Shown: in pieces, positions 42,298-50,467 of the stretch
Position numbering within the stretch: the stretch's first letter is position 1
How the letters are laid out: each line of letters begins with the position of its first letter
Origin: Brachybacterium sp. YJGR34
GTDB taxonomy: Bacteria > Actinomycetota > Actinomycetes > Actinomycetales > Dermabacteraceae
Reading direction: 5' to 3'
NCBI RefSeq assembly: GCF_003347015.1
Contig: NZ_PNFB01000001.1
Coordinates: 186,001 to 250,000, forward strand
DNA: 64,000 bases
The notes under the pieces: generated by a model
Databases searched by the model: none
The model's input: only the letters and a program-made list of their open reading frames with translations
What the model was told of the DNA's origin: nothing
Translations under genes and position numbers: made by a program

Positions 42298-43140
42298 GTG
42301 CTGCAGTCGGTGGACGTCGCCGGGGTCGAGGTCCTGCACTGGAACCCTCGCACGCCCCTCCCGCTGCGGCCGCGCCGCGCCTTCCGCTGGACGCGGCACC
42401 TGCCGCTGGCGCCGCGCGTCGACAACGTCGGCGACCTGCTGGGGCCGGAGGTCGTCCGGCAGCAGGTCCGCGCGCGCGGCCTGCGCGCCGCTGACGGCTC
42501 GTCCGTCGCACCCCTGGGCGCCGTCGGCTCCGTGCTGCACATGCTCCCGCCCGGTGCGGTGGTGTGGGGAGCCGGGGTGAACGGCAAGCACCGGGACCTC
42601 GAGCTGCCGGCGGACCTCGACCTGCGTGCCGTGCGCGGGCCGCTGACCGGTCGGTATCTCACGGAGAACGGCCGCACCGATCCGGGCGTCTACGGCGATC
42701 CCGCCCTGCTCCTCGACCTCGGCCCCCTGCGAGGGCGCGGCGCGCCGGGACCGGCCGCGCCGGGGGAGCGCAGCGGCGTCCTGTGGATCGACAACCTCAA
42801 CGAGAGGCGTCCCGGGGTGCCGCCTCCCGGCGTCCGGAGCCGATCCCCGAGGGAGCGCATCGCAACGCTGATCGAGGCCATCGACCGCAGCGAGCTGGTG
42901 ATCGGCTCGAGCCTCCACGCCCTCGTCCTCGCCGAGGTCCTCGGCGTGCCGGCGCGCGGGATCCTCTCGGAGGCGGAGCCGCCCCTGAAATACCTCGACT
43001 ACTACGAGGGGTCCGGACGTGCCGGGGTGCGACTCGCGCACGACGTCGAGGAGGCGCTCTCGCTGGGCGGCGTCCCACGCGGCCCGACGATCGATCCTGC
43101 GCTGCGGGAGAGCTTCCCGGCGGATCTGTGGCGTCGGTGA
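42298..43140 (+). CDS. Polysaccharide pyruvyltransferase, short form
   Basis: A 280-residue member of the pyruvyltransferase family. NVGDLLGPEVVRQQV at the N-terminus, VVWGAGVNGKHRDLELP, RGPLTGRYL and VIGSSLHALVLAEVLGVPA are the family's conserved blocks; the last is the PEP-site motif. The GTG start has GGGGGAG 5 bases before it. The TAGGAT promoter element covers the only upstream ATG. It probably decorates a different sugar of the polymer from the 38621-39718 enzyme. Confidence 0.88.
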   Translation: MLQSVDVAGVEVLHWNPRTPLPLRPRRAFRWTRHLPLAPRVDNVGDLLGPEVVRQQVRARGLRAADGSSVAPLGAVGSVLHMLPPGAVVWGAGVNGKHRDLELPADLDLRAVRGPLTGRYLTENGRTDPGVYGDPALLLDLGPLRGRGAPGPAAPGERSGVLWIDNLNERRPGVPPPGVRSRSPRERIATLIEAIDRSELVIGSSLHALVLAEVLGVPARGILSEAEPPLKYLDYYEGSGRAGVRLAHDVEEALSLGGVPRGPTIDPALRESFPADLWRR

Positions 43141-43141
43141 G

Positions 43142-43155
43142 GCCGTCGCGACGGC
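43142..43155. promoter_or_regulatory. Perfect palindrome before the WbaP-type gene
   Basis: GCCGTCGCGACGGC, a perfect 14-bp palindrome directly after a stop codon and about 20 bp before the -10 box TACGGT. A possible operator, but such sequences also arise by chance in GC-rich DNA. Confidence 0.35.
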
Positions 43156-43174
43156 GGAGCTCGGCGACGGACGC

Positions 43175-43180
43175 TACGGT
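43175..43180 (+). promoter_or_regulatory. -10 box (TACGGT) of the WbaP-type gene
   Basis: TACGGT, 80 bases before the ATG. The predicted leader ends with GAGGAGCAG immediately before the start. Confidence 0.45.
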
Positions 43181-43260
43181 GTGATCAGCACCCGCTGCGC
43201 CGAGGCCGGGCGCGGGAACTCCCGCCGCGCGCGACGCGCGGGTCGACCATCGAGGAGCAG

Positions 43261-44769
43261 ATGTCGCTGTCAGAGGAAGCGAGGCAGGCCCGCCGGGACG
43301 CGGCCGGGCACGGGACCGCCGTGCCCCGGGACCTGCCCGCGGGCGGCATCGGCATCAGGAGACTGCGGCATCTCGGCGTCGCGGCGATGGTGGCCGGGGA
43401 CATGCTCGCGGTCGGGCTGGCCATGCTCGGCGCCTACCTCTTCCGACAGTCGGTCCTGAGCGCCGCCGGTGACCTCAGCGGCTACGTCCTGGACGCCGCC
43501 TGGATCATCGCGATCGGGTGGATCCTCGCGATCTACCTGTGGGGCGGATACAACCCGCGCCTGCTGCCTGCCGGCACCGAGCTCTACAGCAACCTGCTGC
43601 ACGCCTCCGTCGCGGCGGCGGGCATCGTGGGCACCGTCGTGTACCTCGTGGACATCGAGCTCTCCCGTGCCTTCTTCCTCGCCTTCTTCCTGCTGGGGCC
43701 CCCACTGCTGCTGGGGGTCCGCCTGCTGCTGCGGCGGTCCCTCGGCGCCGCCCGGCTGCGCGGGCATCTGCGCGAGGGCGTGATCGCGATCGGGTCCCTC
43801 GCCTCCGTGGAGGGCATCGCCCGGACCCTGCACCGCGAGCGCTGGCTGGGCTACGACGTCATCGGCGCGGTGACCCCACCGGGCAGCGGGGCCACGGAGA
43901 CCGCGGACGGGATCCCCGTGCTGGGCACCGAGGAGGAGCTGCTGCGGATCGCGGCGGAGGTGCGGCCGGCGGTGCTGCTGTTCACCGCCGGCGCCTCCGC
44001 CAGCGCGGAGGAGTTCCGCCGCACCGCCTGGAAGCTCGAGCAGGAGGACGTCCACGTGATCGTGGTGCCCGCGCTCACCGAGATCTCCGCGGATCGGGTG
44101 GAGATGCGTCCCGTCGCCGGGCTGCCGCTGGTCCACATGGACCTGCCCCGCTCCCGCGGGGCGCTGCGCTGGACGAAGCGGGCCTTCGATCTCGTCGCCT
44201 CGGCGCTCGCCCTGGTCCTGCTCGCCCCGGTGCTCGCCGCCATCGCCCTGCGCATCCGGCTCCACGACGGCGGCCCCGTGATCTTCCGTCAGCAGCGGAT
44301 CGGCCGTGACGAGCGCCCCTTCGAGTTCCTGAAGTTCCGCTCCATGGTGACCGACGCGGAGGCGGAGTCCGTGGAGCTGGTCGAGCGGGCCGTCCAGGAC
44401 CGCGGCAACGACGTCATGTTCAAGATGCGCGACGACCCGCGCATCACCCGCCCCGGACGGTTCCTGCGCCGCTACTCCCTCGACGAGCTGCCGCAGCTGT
44501 GGAACGTGCTGCGCGGCGACATGAGCCTGGTGGGACCGCGCCCCGCCCTGCCCCGTGAGGCGGCGCGGTACGACGAGGACGCCCGGCGCCGGCTCAGCGT
44601 GCGCCCCGGCATCACGGGCCTGTGGCAGGTCTCCGGGCGCAGCGACCTGGCCTGGGAGGACACCGTCCGCCTGGATCTCTACTACGTCGACAACTGGTCC
44701 TTCCTCCGGGACCTCCAGATCCTGCTGCGTACCGTCCGCGCCGTCCTGGCCGCCTCCGGGGCGTACTGA
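43261..44769 (+). CDS. Undecaprenyl-phosphate sugar phosphotransferase (WbaP/CpsE-like)
   Basis: Starts repeat-unit synthesis by placing a sugar-1-phosphate on undecaprenyl phosphate. 502 residues. Four N-terminal membrane segments lie at about 38-165, a CoA-binding-like Rossmann domain at about 170-285, and the catalytic domain from about 295. Catalytic hallmarks: WTKRAFDLVASALALVLLAP, FEFLKFRSM, RYSLDELPQLWNVLRGDMS, LVGPRPALP and PGITGLWQVSGRSDL. The donor (galactose, glucose or an N-acetyl sugar) cannot be told. It is the only priming enzyme of this family in the window. Confidence 0.95.
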   Translation: MSLSEEARQARRDAAGHGTAVPRDLPAGGIGIRRLRHLGVAAMVAGDMLAVGLAMLGAYLFRQSVLSAAGDLSGYVLDAAWIIAIGWILAIYLWGGYNPRLLPAGTELYSNLLHASVAAAGIVGTVVYLVDIELSRAFFLAFFLLGPPLLLGVRLLLRRSLGAARLRGHLREGVIAIGSLASVEGIARTLHRERWLGYDVIGAVTPPGSGATETADGIPVLGTEEELLRIAAEVRPAVLLFTAGASASAEEFRRTAWKLEQEDVHVIVVPALTEISADRVEMRPVAGLPLVHMDLPRSRGALRWTKRAFDLVASALALVLLAPVLAAIALRIRLHDGGPVIFRQQRIGRDERPFEFLKFRSMVTDAEAESVELVERAVQDRGNDVMFKMRDDPRITRPGRFLRRYSLDELPQLWNVLRGDMSLVGPRPALPREAARYDEDARRRLSVRPGITGLWQVSGRSDLAWEDTVRLDLYYVDNWSFLRDLQILLRTVRAVLAASGAY

Positions 44770-44771
44770 GG

Positions 44772-45302
44772 ATGGCGCCTCGACCCTCGGAGCGCGCCGA
44801 GCGCCTGCCGTGGCCGCTGACCGTGCTCGCCGCCGTGGTGCTGGTGGGGATGCCGATCGCGGCCGGTGCCCTGCTGCTGACGGCCGACGGCTGGTCCGTC
44901 AACCGTGCCAACGTGCTGGTCTGGAACGCGGTCGCGGGAACGCTCGGCCTGCGCGGCGCGATCACGCCGGAGCAGTTCGCGGTGGTCGCGAACGTGCTGC
45001 TGTTCGTCCCCTTCTTCGCCGCCCTCGCCCTGCTGGTGCCCCGCTGGTGGTGGGTGGTGCTGGGGGCGGCGCTGTCCGCGGCGGTGGAGCTCCACCAGGG
45101 CACCCTGGGCTCGCGGGAGGCGTCCCTCGGCGACGTCGCCGCGAACACCGCGGGGGCCGCGATCGGGGTGGCGCTGGGCCTCGGGGTGCGGCGGCGCGCG
45201 CTCAGGGCCGCAGCAGCCGGCCCCAGCGCGCGAACCACTCCCGGCGGAGCTCTCGACGGGTCGGCGTCCGGCCCAGGCGGAGGCTCAGATGATCGCGATT
45301 GA
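44772..45302 (+). CDS. VanZ-like membrane protein
   Basis: A 176-residue small membrane protein with four hydrophobic segments. NVLLFVPFFAALALLVP and SLGDVAANTAGAAIG are the conserved VanZ-family blocks. The function of most VanZ homologues is unknown; some affect teicoplanin susceptibility. It starts 2 bp after the priming transferase, so it is co-transcribed. The soluble C-terminal tail (about 140-176) overlaps 101 bp of the convergent nucleotidyltransferase gene. Confidence 0.85.
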   Translation: MAPRPSERAERLPWPLTVLAAVVLVGMPIAAGALLLTADGWSVNRANVLVWNAVAGTLGLRGAITPEQFAVVANVLLFVPFFAALALLVPRWWWVVLGAALSAAVELHQGTLGSREASLGDVAANTAGAAIGVALGLGVRRRALRAAAAGPSARTTPGGALDGSASGPGGGSDDRD

Positions 45303-46035
45303 CCGCCGCGGCCTCCGCGAGGATCCGCACCCGCGCCCGCGGCGAGCGGGCGTCGCGCCAGCGGGCTCGCCACACCTGCCGCGGCGGGGCACCGGCGTGC
45401 AGCGCGCGCCACAGATGCTCGTCCGGACCGCCGCGGGCGCGCTCGGGCCGGCCCGCGACGAGCGCCAGCGGCACCGTCCCTCCGAGCTCGCCGGCGAGGT
45501 CCTCCAGCCGCGCCCGCTCGGCGGCGTCGGCCCGGGTCCAGGACTCGCGGACGTCGTGCGCCGCGCGCGCCGAGCGATCCCGGGCGGCGTGGACCAGGAG
45601 CAGCAGGCGCTGGCCCAGCAGGTCCGGCACCGGGCAGGGGACGCCGCCCAGCACCCGCTCCTCCCGCGCCCGCCACAGCCGCGCGAAGGTGGTCTCCGGC
45701 GAGCGGTCCACGCCCGGGAACGCGCGGTGGACGTCGGCCGTCCCCCAGCGGGGGTGGTGGAAGGCCGCCGCGTGACCGAACACGCTGCCGCGATCGAAGG
45801 TGGTGATCTGCTCCCAGCCGTGCGCAGCCAGCACCTCCCGCAGCTCCTCCACCTGGTCGGGGGCCACCAGCAGGTCGCAGTCGCTCGAGCCGCCGCGCCC
45901 CGCGGCGAGCCGCGGGTCCAGGGCGACGCCCTTGAGATGCAGGATCCGCAGCCCGGCACCCTCGGCCAGGAGCTGCAGGCACCCGTGGGCCATCCGCAGT
46001 CGGACCGCGGTCGGCACCTGCACGGGGGAGTCCAT
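45202..46035 (-). CDS. Nucleotidyltransferase-family protein (NTP_transf_5-like)
   Basis: A 277-residue protein of the uncharacterised nucleotidyltransferase family. LRILHLKGVALDPRLAAGRG, SSDCDLLVAPDQVEELREVL (GS-x-D-x-D-like metal site SSDCD) and WGTADVHRAFPG are the recognisable blocks. Such proteins recur with PqqD-like and HPr-kinase-like genes, as here. The reaction is unknown. The start at 46035 is chosen over an upstream ATG because TAGACT lies 7 bases before it. Convergent overlap with the VanZ-like gene. Confidence 0.75.
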   Translation of the reverse strand: MDSPVQVPTAVRLRMAHGCLQLLAEGAGLRILHLKGVALDPRLAAGRGGSSDCDLLVAPDQVEELREVLAAHGWEQITTFDRGSVFGHAAAFHHPRWGTADVHRAFPGVDRSPETTFARLWRAREERVLGGVPCPVPDLLGQRLLLLVHAARDRSARAAHDVRESWTRADAAERARLEDLAGELGGTVPLALVAGRPERARGGPDEHLWRALHAGAPPRQVWRARWRDARSPRARVRILAEAAAVNRDHLSLRLGRTPTRRELRREWFARWGRLLRP

Positions 46036-46042
46036 AGGGTGG

Positions 46043-46048
46043 AGTCTA
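46043..46048 (-). promoter_or_regulatory. -10 box of leaderless promoter for the nucleotidyltransferase
   Basis: TAGACT on the minus strand, 7 bases before the ATG at 46035. Confidence 0.5.
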
Positions 46049-46093
46049 GGAGAGCGCCCCTGGTCGGGGCCCGACGGCGAGGAAGGATGCGGC

Positions 46094-47293
46094 ATGTGGC
46101 AGCTCGATAGCCGGATCCACCACTACGGCTGGGGGTCCGAGACCGCCCTGCCGGCGTTCCTGGGCCGCGAGGCCGACGGCCGTCCCTGGGCCGAGGCCTG
46201 GTACGGCGCGCACCCGCTGGCCCCCTCCACGCTGGAGACCGGGCAGGGTCTCGACGCGGCGATCGCCGCGGATCCCCGGGCCCTGCTGGGCGACGCGGTG
46301 GCGCGCACCTTCGAGGGCCGCCTGCCGTACCTGCTGAAGGTCATCGCCCCGCAGCGGCCGCTCTCCCTGCAGGTGCACCCCACCCGGGAGCACGCCCGCG
46401 AGTCCTTCGCGGCGGAGGACGCCGCCGGCCTCGCGCTGGACTCGCCGCTGCGCAACTACCGCGACGACAACCACAAGCCGGAGATGCTCATCGCGCTGAC
46501 GCGGTTCACCGCGCTGTGCGGCTTCCGCACGCCCCGGCGCGCGGCCGGGCTGCTCGAGGGGCTGGGCACGGATCTCACCGACCGCCTCCACCACCTGCTG
46601 GTCCACAACCCCACCGCGCACGGCATGCGCGCCGCCTTCCGCACCCTGGTCTCCTCCTCGATGCGGCCCTCCGCCGGCGCGGTCGCCGAGGTGGTCGCCG
46701 CCTGCCGGGCCCGCGGGGACTCCGGCGCCTCCCCGTCCCCGCGCATCGACCACATCGTCACCCTGCTCGCCGACCATCACCCCGCGGATCCGGGCGTGGT
46801 GGCCGCGCTGCTGCTGAACCCCGTCACCCTGCAGCCGGGGGAGGCGATGTTCGTCCCCGCGGGGGCGCTGCACGCCTACCTCCACGGGGTGGGGCTGGAG
46901 GTCATGGCCTCGAGCGACAACGTGCTGCGCGCCGGGCTGACGGACAAGCGCATCGACGCCGAGGAGATGCTCCAGTGCGTCAGCGTCGCGGCAGCCCCGC
47001 CGCTGCGGGTGGCGCCCGAGCACCAGAGCACCGCCACCGTCGCCTACTACGCCCCGGTGGACGACTTCGAGCTGTCGATCACCACTCTCGAGGACCGTCC
47101 CGGCATCCCGCCGCGTCACCGCCTGCGCGGCGGCGGACCGCGCACCCTGCTGGGCCTGTCCGGCGAGGTCCGGGTCGAGAGCGAGAGGAGCCGGCACCTG
47201 CTTCCCGCCGGGAGGGCGCTCTTCGTCCCGGCGTCCGACGGGCAGCTCCGCGCCGGCGGGACCGGGCGCTTCGCCCAGGCGAGCGTCCCGTGA
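46094..47293 (+). CDS. manA: Mannose-6-phosphate isomerase, class I
   Basis: Interconverts fructose-6-phosphate and mannose-6-phosphate, feeding GDP-mannose for glycosylation. 399 residues, type I PMI cupin. Zinc-site and catalytic blocks: SLQVHPTREHA, NYRDDNHKPEMLIALT, FVPAGALHAYLHGVGLEVMASSDNVLRAGLTDK. Length and motifs are complete. GGAAGGA lies before the ATG. Its stop overlaps the PqqD-like GTG, coupling mannose metabolism to the downstream pair, which is unusual. Confidence 0.94.
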   Translation: MWQLDSRIHHYGWGSETALPAFLGREADGRPWAEAWYGAHPLAPSTLETGQGLDAAIAADPRALLGDAVARTFEGRLPYLLKVIAPQRPLSLQVHPTREHARESFAAEDAAGLALDSPLRNYRDDNHKPEMLIALTRFTALCGFRTPRRAAGLLEGLGTDLTDRLHHLLVHNPTAHGMRAAFRTLVSSSMRPSAGAVAEVVAACRARGDSGASPSPRIDHIVTLLADHHPADPGVVAALLLNPVTLQPGEAMFVPAGALHAYLHGVGLEVMASSDNVLRAGLTDKRIDAEEMLQCVSVAAAPPLRVAPEHQSTATVAYYAPVDDFELSITTLEDRPGIPPRHRLRGGGPRTLLGLSGEVRVESERSRHLLPAGRALFVPASDGQLRAGGTGRFAQASVP

Positions 47294-47652
47294 CGCGCCT
47301 CCGCCTCGCCCGCATCGTCCGCGAGGTCGACGGGGACGACCTCTGGATCGGCGCGGTGCCCCACGGGCCGATCCTGCACGTGGAGGGCGCCGGCGCGATG
47401 GTGCTCGCCGTGCTCGAGGGAAGGGATCCGCTGACCGTGACGGACCCCGCCGTCGGGGCGCTCCGGGAGGCACCCCTGCCCGCTCCCGGGGACCGTCCCG
47501 TCCTGACCGCCGCGCAGATCGTGGACGCGCTGGCGGCCGACATCCCCGACCTGCCCGAGGAGGCGGACGCGTCGATCCGGGACTTCCTCGCCCAGCTCCG
47601 CGCCGCCGGGATCCTCGAGGTGCTCGTCGAGGCCGACGGCGGCCGCGCATGA
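47290..47652 (+). CDS. PqqD-like winged-helix protein
   Basis: A 120-residue protein. The pattern RIVREVDGDDLWIG, HVEGAGAMVLAVLEG, VLTAAQIVDALAADIP and IRDFLAQLRAAGIL follows the PqqD fold, known as the peptide-recognition element in several peptide-maturation systems. No radical-SAM enzyme, precursor peptide or lasso cyclase is adjacent. It is read with manA and an HPr-kinase-like gene through 4-bp overlaps and starts with GTG. In polysaccharide settings these PqqD-like proteins have no known role. Confidence 0.72.
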   Translation: MTRLRLARIVREVDGDDLWIGAVPHGPILHVEGAGAMVLAVLEGRDPLTVTDPAVGALREAPLPAPGDRPVLTAAQIVDALAADIPDLPEEADASIRDFLAQLRAAGILEVLVEADGGRA

Positions 47653-48755
47653 GCGGCGGCCACCGGCCCCGTCCCCTGGTGCTCGAGCTCCCCGGGGTGG
47701 GCCTCGAGCTGAGCTTCGGGCCCGGCCACGAGGCGCTCGCCGCGGAGGCCGCCGCCCTCTGGGCGCATCGCGCGGATCCCGCGGCGACGGTCACCGCCCG
47801 CCGCGCGGTGCGCGTCCCGGGGGACACGCCGGACCCGGGCGCGCTGGTGATCCCACCCGGCCCGTCGGCCGCCTACCAGCTGTCCGGGCGGATCACCCGC
47901 GTGGTCATCGAGGCGCTGATCGGCACGCGGGTGCTGCTGCACGCCGGGGCGGTCGACCACGAGGAGCTCGGTCCGGTGCTGCTGGTGGGGCCCAGCGGGG
48001 CCGGGAAGTCCACGGCGGTCGCGGTGCTCGGCCACGGGGGTGGCTACCTCTCCGACGAGCTCGCGATCATCGACCCGACCTCCCGGGCCGTCACCGGATT
48101 CCCCAAGCCCGTCTCCCGCATCGGGCCGGACGGCGTGAAGCGGGACGCGGCGCCGGCCGCGCTCGGCCTCCGCCCCACGGTCTCCGCGGACGCCCCGGAG
48201 CGGATCGTGCTGCTGGACCGCGGGCCGACGGCGACCGGGACCGTCCGGCGGCTGCCGCTGGGGGAGGCGATGCCGCGCCTCATCGAGCAGACCTCCTCGC
48301 TGTGCCGGGTCCCCGGAGGCCTGGCCGCCCTCGCCGCGCTCGTCACCCGCAGCGGCGGCGCGCTGCAGGTGGGCTACCGCGAGGCCGAGGAGCTCCCCGC
48401 TCTGCTGGCCGACCCGCCCGCCGCGCACGACGAGGACTGGGAGGAGCTCCCCGCGGGGCCGGCGCGCCCGGCGGCGGAGCCGGCGGGGGCCCTCACGGCC
48501 GCCCCGTACGACCAGGCGCTCGTGCTGGAGAACGGGGTGCTGGTCCTCGCCAGCACCCGCGCCGGCCACCTGCCCGGACTGGCCGGGCTGGTGTGGGAGC
48601 GACTGCGGGACGCCGGCGGGCTGGATCCGGACCAGCTCGAGAGCGTTGTCGCCGCCGAGCTCGGCGCGCACCCGCAGAGTCGCACGCTGCTGGCCAGCAC
48701 CGTGGACGCGCTGGTGCGCGGGGGATGGGTGGTCAGCGCTCCCCGGTCGCCGTGA
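47649..48755 (+). CDS. HPr-kinase-like P-loop protein with C-terminal PqqD-like region
   Basis: A 368-residue protein. The central HPr-kinase-like fold (about 75-210) has VLLHAGAVDHEELGPVLLVG then Walker A GPSGAGKS at 114-121, a YLSDELAIID acidic segment, and FPKPVSRIGPDGVKR. It lacks the full HprK family signature, so it is a relative, not HprK itself. Residues about 283-360 (DQALVLENGVLVLASTRA, VWERLRDAGGLD, VDALVRGGWVV) again resemble a PqqD-like winged helix. Substrate unknown. Overlaps the convergent phosphatase gene by 23 bp. Confidence 0.72.
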   Translation: MSGGHRPRPLVLELPGVGLELSFGPGHEALAAEAAALWAHRADPAATVTARRAVRVPGDTPDPGALVIPPGPSAAYQLSGRITRVVIEALIGTRVLLHAGAVDHEELGPVLLVGPSGAGKSTAVAVLGHGGGYLSDELAIIDPTSRAVTGFPKPVSRIGPDGVKRDAAPAALGLRPTVSADAPERIVLLDRGPTATGTVRRLPLGEAMPRLIEQTSSLCRVPGGLAALAALVTRSGGALQVGYREAEELPALLADPPAAHDEDWEELPAGPARPAAEPAGALTAAPYDQALVLENGVLVLASTRAGHLPGLAGLVWERLRDAGGLDPDQLESVVAAELGAHPQSRTLLASTVDALVRGGWVVSAPRSP

Positions 48756-49266
48756 GCAGCACCGCGAGCTGGTCCACGAGGCTCTCGATCCGCCGCGCCG
48801 TGGCCGCGGCGACCTCCGGCGGCCGGCGGTAGGGGTCCGGCACGTCCCGCCCCGGCGGCAGGGCCTGCCGCGTCCACCGGTCGACGGCGCCGGAGTCCAG
48901 CCCCGGACCCTGCCGGGCCGCGATCGCCGCCAGCTCGGGGACGTGACCCAGCAGCCCCAGCCGGCGGACCACGGAGGGATCCTCCTCGCGGAGATGGCTG
49001 CGCTGGCGCTCGGACATCACCAGGACGAGATCCGCCGCGAGGTCCTCGCCCCTCACCTGCCGCGCCCGGAAGCCCGCCGGGTCCGCACCGCGCCGCCGGG
49101 CCTCCTCGGCCATCCGGTGCTCCATGGGATCTCCCCCCAGCGCGTCGATGCCGGCGCTGGCCACGGTGATCCCCGGGACGCGGGTGCGCAGCAGCAGCTC
49201 GGCGAAGGGGGAGCGGCACACATTGCCCGTGCACACCAGCAGCACCGAGGAGACGGGCCGCGTCAT
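48733..49266 (-). CDS. Low-molecular-weight protein-tyrosine phosphatase
   Basis: A 177-residue cysteine phosphatase. The P-loop CTGNVCRSP has nucleophile Cys12 and Arg18; a DPYRRP segment supplies the general-acid Asp region near the C-terminus. It is slightly longer than typical 150-residue members. The ATG overlaps the stop of the MauE-thioredoxin gene, so the two are made together. A likely substrate is the tyrosine autokinase at 24637-26199, as in Wzb/Wzc or CpsB pairs; this is inference. Confidence 0.9.
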   Translation of the reverse strand: MTRPVSSVLLVCTGNVCRSPFAELLLRTRVPGITVASAGIDALGGDPMEHRMAEEARRRGADPAGFRARQVRGEDLAADLVLVMSERQRSHLREEDPSVVRRLGLLGHVPELAAIAARQGPGLDSGAVDRWTRQALPPGRDVPDPYRRPPEVAAATARRIESLVDQLAVLLTATGER

Positions 49267-50312
49267 GGCGCCTCCGGCAGCTCGCCCTCGGCGCGGGCGA
49301 TCCGCAGCTGCTCCTGGATCTCCTCGACGAATCCGATCACGGCATCGCCGCCGGTGACCGGCCCGCCCGCGAGCAGCCCGTCGGCCCCCAGCAGCACCGC
49401 CGAGGGTGCGCCCCGGCCGCCGAGCGCGGAGCGGGCCACGAACTGCAGGTCGTGCAGGGCGCTGTCGCCCACCCGGGCGATGGTGCGCTCGCGCAGCTGA
49501 TCCAGCGGGCGGGAGAAGACCGGTATGACCTGCAGGGAGGGGGAGAGCGTCTCGAGCCAGCCGGGGATCTCGTCGAGCACCCGCTCGCACGGTCCGCAGC
49601 CCTCGGTGACGAAGATCAGCAGCGCCGCCTGCTGGGCGGTCAGCTGGTTCAGCGTGATCAGGCGGCCGCCCGGCCGCTGCAGCACCGCCCCCGGGATCGG
49701 GTCCCGCTCGTAGTCCAGCAGCTCCTCGTCCTCGGCGGAGTCGGCCTCGGAGGGGAGGCCGGGGACGCCCTCCCCGTCGGCGGGATTCGGGGTCGCCGTC
49801 GAGGCACCGCCGAGCGTGAGCACCGTCAGCACGATCGTCAGCCCCAGCGCGATCCCGAGCCCCACCAGGGCCAGCGGGGTCAGCTCGAGCGTCCTGGCCA
49901 GCAGCCCGGCGCTCGCGGCGGGCACCGTCAGCAGGGCGAGCAGGGCGAGCACGAGGTTGCGGGCCAGGGTGCGGCGGGAGACCGTCGGCGAGGCGAGGGA
50001 GCCGAAGCAGGAGCATTCCACCGGCTCCTCGAAGGTCAGGGCGCGGGCGATGATCACCAGGTACACGATCATCAGGGCCGCGATCAGAGCGGACACCGCG
50101 ACCTGCAGGGGCACCACGGGCACCCACAGCACCAGGGCCAGGACGATCTCGAGCACGGGCAGAGCGTTCGCGACGGCGCGATGCAGACCGCGGCCGGGCA
50201 GGCGCAGCGAGGTCATCGCGTCCACCGTTCCCCGGCGCGCACCGAGCTTCGCGAGCCCGGAGACCAGCAGCGTCAGCGACAGCAGGATCGGGGCGGTCAG
50301 CAGCACCATCAT
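49263..50312 (-). CDS. MauE-like membrane protein fused to a thioredoxin-like domain
   Basis: A 349-residue protein. Residues 1-170 hold five hydrophobic segments of the MauE/DoxX redox-associated family, with a CxC pair (Cys100, Cys102 in VECSCFGS). Residues about 205-345 form a thioredoxin-like domain with CGPC at 239-242 (FVTEGCGPCERVLDEIPGW). The layout resembles a disulfide electron-transfer unit passing thiols across the membrane. It is the second gene of a leaderless operon after a 25-residue reading frame, and overlaps the phosphatase gene by 4 bp. The redox partner is unknown. Confidence 0.85.
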   Translation of the reverse strand: MMVLLTAPILLSLTLLVSGLAKLGARRGTVDAMTSLRLPGRGLHRAVANALPVLEIVLALVLWVPVVPLQVAVSALIAALMIVYLVIIARALTFEEPVECSCFGSLASPTVSRRTLARNLVLALLALLTVPAASAGLLARTLELTPLALVGLGIALGLTIVLTVLTLGGASTATPNPADGEGVPGLPSEADSAEDEELLDYERDPIPGAVLQRPGGRLITLNQLTAQQAALLIFVTEGCGPCERVLDEIPGWLETLSPSLQVIPVFSRPLDQLRERTIARVGDSALHDLQFVARSALGGRGAPSAVLLGADGLLAGGPVTGGDAVIGFVEEIQEQLRIARAEGELPEAP

Positions 50313-50386
50313 CGCGCGGCGGCCTCCGGGCCGGCGCCGGCCCTCGCGCGCGGGGCCGTCCGGTCGGGGAGATGCGCTGTGTCCAT
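50309..50386 (-). CDS. Small leaderless reading frame (25 residues) coupled to the MauE-thioredoxin gene
   Basis: Begins MDTAHLPDRTAPRA, is rich in Ala, Arg and Pro, and ends with a TGA that overlaps the MauE ATG in an ATGA. TACTCT lies 6 bases before its ATG, so it would be the first thing translated on a leaderless mRNA. Too short for homology. It could be a leader peptide that delivers ribosomes to the next start, since that gene has no Shine-Dalgarno that I can see. A peptide substrate for the nearby PqqD-like proteins is only a speculation. Confidence 0.5.
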   Translation of the reverse strand: MDTAHLPDRTAPRARAGAGPEAAAR

Positions 50387-50392
50387 GCCCCG

Positions 50393-50398
50393 AGAGTA
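50393..50398 (-). promoter_or_regulatory. -10 box of leaderless promoter for the MauE-thioredoxin operon
   Basis: TACTCT on the minus strand, exactly 6 bases before the ATG of the 25-residue frame. Confidence 0.5.
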
Positions 50399-50455
50399 GT
50401 CACCGCGACGAGATGGTGGGCGACAGCGGCCGCGACGGGGACCGGGCGCGGGACC

Positions 50456-50461
50456 TACGCT
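50456..50461 (+). promoter_or_regulatory. -10 box of leaderless promoter for the aldehyde dehydrogenase
   Basis: TACGCT, exactly 6 bases before the ATG at 50468. Confidence 0.55.
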
Positions 50462-50467
50462 GGGCGC

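Noticed and set aside
42250-42300. ATG at 42250 as start of the short pyruvyltransferase
   Set aside because: It overlaps a -10 box and lacks a ribosome-binding site; the GTG at 42298 has GGGGGAG and fits the family's length.
45202-50386. A lasso-peptide or similar peptide-maturation cluster
   Set aside because: PqqD- and kinase-like genes are present, but no cyclase, transglutaminase-like protease, radical-SAM enzyme or convincing precursor peptide was found.
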